Source: an uncultured Acetatifactor sp. (GTDB lineage: Bacteria > Bacillota > Clostridia > Lachnospirales > Lachnospiraceae). Taken from it: 16,072 bases of DNA. The position numbers and the translations under genes are program-made. The notes under the pieces are model-generated. The model was not told the origin of the DNA and ran no database searches. It saw only the letters and a program-made list of their open reading frames with translations. Positions 14,359 through 16,072 of the stretch are shown piece after piece (position 1 is the first letter of the stretch; each line of letters opens with the position of its first letter). Location of the stretch: the NCBI GenBank assembly GCA_910585805.1, contig CAJUFB010000085.1, positions 1-16,072 of the forward strand, written 5' to 3'.

Positions 14359-15098
14359 GCCACAACCTCCTCGTCCGCAAATTTTAAATAGGCATCCTCC
14401 AGCCGCTCACAGCCGCTCTGCGCCTTCGCCTGCTCCACTGTACCGTAAAATACGGCCTCCCCTTTTTTCAGGATACAGATCTCATCGCAGAGGGCCTCCA
14501 CCTCATCCATGAAATGGGAGGTGAGGAAGATGGTCAGCCCTTCCCCTTTCAGTTCCTCCAGGATCTTCCACACCGTCCGGCGCGCCCTTGCGTCCAGCCC
14601 GGTGGTCAGCTCGTCCAGGAACACAAGCTGGGGGTCTGGTATCAGCGCAAGGACAATAAACAACCGCTGCCTCTCCCCGCCGGAAAGGCTTTTCACAGTA
14701 TTTCTTATCTTATCTCCAATCCCAAAGCGTTCACAAAGCTTCCTCCAGTCCGCCGGCCTCTCATACAGGCAGGCTGTTTCCCCGCAAAGCTCAGACACCC
14801 TGATCTCCGGCTGGTAATCCCCCTCCTGAAACTGGACGCCCACTTTCTGGAACAACGCGCGCCGGTCTTTTTTTGCGTCATGCCCAAGTACCAGGGCGGT
14901 TCCCCTGTCCGCCTGCTTCGTCCCCAGGATACACTCAATGGTCGTACTCTTCCCGGCCCCGTTTGCTCCCAGCAGTCCAAAGACTGTGCCGGTCTTTACC
15001 GACAAATTCAAATCTTTAAGCACGGTCCTTCCCTGATAGATTTTGGTAAGGTTCTCCGTCCGGACAGCCTCCCCTGTTCTCTTTATCGTTTCTCTCAT
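14355..15098 (-). CDS. ABC-2 exporter ATPase, DrrA-like
   Basis: A complete 247-aa ATPase of the DrrA/CcmA type. Walker A is GANGAGKST (44-52), the Q-loop lies in VGVQFQEGDYQ (about 89-91), the signature is LSGGERQRL (138-146), Walker B is LVFLDE (158-163), the D-loop is GLDA and the switch histidine is H195 in TSHFMDE. The residue after the Walker B glutamate is Leu (LDELTTGLD) instead of the usual Pro, a minor variant. ATG 15098 has AGGAGG five bases upstream and follows the AraC2 stop by 20 bases. It powers the overlapping permease. Control by the upstream AraC2 protein, as a ligand-responsive exporter operon, is likely from position only. Confidence 0.93.
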   Translation of the reverse strand: MRETIKRTGEAVRTENLTKIYQGRTVLKDLNLSVKTGTVFGLLGANGAGKSTTIECILGTKQADRGTALVLGHDAKKDRRALFQKVGVQFQEGDYQPEIRVSELCGETACLYERPADWRKLCERFGIGDKIRNTVKSLSGGERQRLFIVLALIPDPQLVFLDELTTGLDARARRTVWKILEELKGEGLTIFLTSHFMDEVEALCDEICILKKGEAVFYGTVEQAKAQSGCERLEDAYLKFADEEVVA

Positions 15099-15118
15099 CC
15101 TATCCTCCTGTCAAAGTT

Positions 15119-16012
15119 TCACTGCGCCTGCCGCTTTCTGATTGCCCGAAGCTCGATGTATCCCCGCTCCCCCCTGGGTTCCAGCTGGATGCGGGGGCTG
15201 TCCTCATCCCATTCATACCCGATCACAGACGGGTCATAGTGGTCAATGGCATACTGTACGGCGAGGATCGCCTGGGAATAGTCCTCCTCTTTAAAAGGCT
15301 CCCCCTGGACAGCCAGGTACTCGGCGGCAGGCAGGGCAATGAGGTCAAATCCTTCCGGGATTTCCCCACGGTAGTCCGCCTCCACTTCCACCCCCTGTAC
15401 ATAGGTGGAAGTGCCGGGCTTTTTATAAGCCTGTGGCAGCCACAGGCACACCGGCTCCCCGCAGAGGGAATCCATGCTCTTTAAGAGCCCCCAGACTTCA
15501 CAGCTCACCTCGGCGCAGTATTCAAAATAGTCCTCCGCCTTTATCCCGCGCTTGATGATGGCCCCCCGCTTTGGTTTCCGGATGACCTGGACAAATACGC
15601 TCTGTAGGTTCTTCATTTCCATATCGAAAACATCCTTTCTTAACTCTCTGAATTTCACGCCGTATGGGATAAACAGGGCGATGGGCACAGGTCTCTTCAA
15701 ATAATCCCCCGGCCTGCAGCCAAACTCCCGGTAAAAGGCGCGGGTATACCCGTCCACGCTGCCAAAACCGCAGGCAAAGGCCGCCTCCGTTACAAGGCAC
15801 TGTTCCTCTTTCAGGCGCATGGCGGAGCGGGAAAGCCGGAGCCTGCGGATATATTCTGCTGGAGTCACCCCCAAAAGTTCCTTAAACAGCCGGTAGGAAT
15901 GCCAGGGGGAAAACAGGGAAACGGCCGACAGCTCCGCCAGTGTGATATCCGTTTCCAGACGCGCTTCGATATAGTCCTGCATCCTTTGTACCGCCGCTGT
16001 CTGTTCCTTCAA
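15119..16012 (-). CDS. AraC regulator with GyrI-like domain (AraC2)
   Basis: A 297-aa transcription factor. The N-terminal AraC double helix-turn-helix is at about residues 9-106 (ITLAELSAVSLFSPWHSYRL, then VTEAAFACGFGSVDGYTRAF). The C-terminal GyrI-like effector domain begins at about 135 and ends with YDPSVIGYEWDEDSPRIQLE and a strand. The start is TTG 16012, nine bases after AGGAGG; the next in-frame ATG is ten codons downstream and would trim the first helix. It is the first gene of an operon with DrrA- and DrrB-like exporter genes, an arrangement typical of local drug- or metabolite-sensing control. An inverted repeat lies at 16042-16059. Sequence is GC-rich compared with genes to the left. 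Complete in this window, although its promoter may extend past the edge. Confidence 0.9.
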   Translation of the reverse strand: MKEQTAAVQRMQDYIEARLETDITLAELSAVSLFSPWHSYRLFKELLGVTPAEYIRRLRLSRSAMRLKEEQCLVTEAAFACGFGSVDGYTRAFYREFGCRPGDYLKRPVPIALFIPYGVKFRELRKDVFDMEMKNLQSVFVQVIRKPKRGAIIKRGIKAEDYFEYCAEVSCEVWGLLKSMDSLCGEPVCLWLPQAYKKPGTSTYVQGVEVEADYRGEIPEGFDLIALPAAEYLAVQGEPFKEEDYSQAILAVQYAIDHYDPSVIGYEWDEDSPRIQLEPRGERGYIELRAIRKRQAQ

Positions 16013-16041
16013 GATAGACCACCTCCTAGTATAATAATGGT

Positions 16042-16059
16042 GTAGTCAATCAAAACTAC
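16042..16059. promoter_or_regulatory. Small inverted repeat upstream of AraC2
   Basis: GTAGT (16042-16046) and ACTAC (16055-16059) form a perfect 5-base inverted repeat with 8 bases between, about 30 bases before the AraC2 start. It could be an operator half-site pair. Short enough to be chance. Confidence 0.25.
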
Positions 16060-16072
16060 TTGGTTAATAAAT

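Noticed and set aside
14514..15239. 241-codon plus-strand open frame opposite the DrrA-like ATPase
   Set aside because: It mirrors a complete ATPase with all motifs in order; no recognisable domain and no ribosome site.
16026..16034. TATACT just upstream of AraC2 as a -10 box (minus strand)
   Set aside because: It abuts the AGGAGG site, so the transcript would lose its ribosome binding site; no -35 at suitable spacing.
1..16072. CRISPR arrays, tRNA or rRNA genes, intact insertion sequences
   Set aside because: No regularly spaced repeats, no tRNA cloverleaf and no transposase reading frames were found.

Overview
The window looks like chromosomal DNA of a gut-type Firmicute, most likely a Lachnospiraceae/Clostridiales relative. 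This rests on strong AGGAGG-type ribosome binding sites, occasional TTG starts, low-to-medium G+C, and the protein families present: an XRE regulator of the type carried on clostridial mobile elements, MacB/FtsX-type and DrrAB-type exporters, and AraC regulators with GyrI-like domains. No rRNA, tRNA, CRISPR array or intact insertion sequence was seen. A species cannot be named from the sequence alone.

Layout. The left end has one plus-strand gene, an XRE regulator (61-420) with a good terminator (447-494). Every other gene (about 823-16012) lies on the minus strand, so transcription runs right to left. In that order: (i) AraC/GyrI regulator, DrrA-like ATPase and DrrB-like permease (16012-13615), a tight and GC-richer operon ending near a hairpin at 13508-13540. 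(ii) A second AraC/GyrI regulator, an AlkD-like DNA alkylation repair protein, a TetR regulator and an SRPBCC-fold protein (13399-10781), linked by overlaps or very short gaps. (iii) A MacB-type ATPase with an 854-aa FtsX permease (10455-7217). (iv) An EcsA-like ATPase with a 530-aa exporter permease (7166-4864). (v) A second TetR, paralogous to the first, with an NTF2/SnoaL-fold protein (4796-3774). (vi) A frameshifted small membrane protein, a HAD phosphatase, a lipoprotein, an MTA/SAH-type nucleosidase and a MacB-type ATPase that has lost its Walker A motif (3696-823).

How the genes may work together. The region is rich in export and ligand sensing: three different ABC exporters, one orphan broken ATPase, and four regulators, two with a GyrI-like small-molecule domain. 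Two regulators are followed by small alpha+beta ligand-pocket proteins. Together with an AlkD-family protein, this suggests an accessory region for coping with toxic small molecules, possibly DNA-alkylating ones. That role is an inference. The family assignments are supported, the substrates are not.

Signs of decay and mosaicism include the 19-residue in-frame deletion across the P-loop at about 1318, the frameshift near 3660, a diverged direct repeat at 708-746 and 10628-10666, and the composition change right of about 13600.
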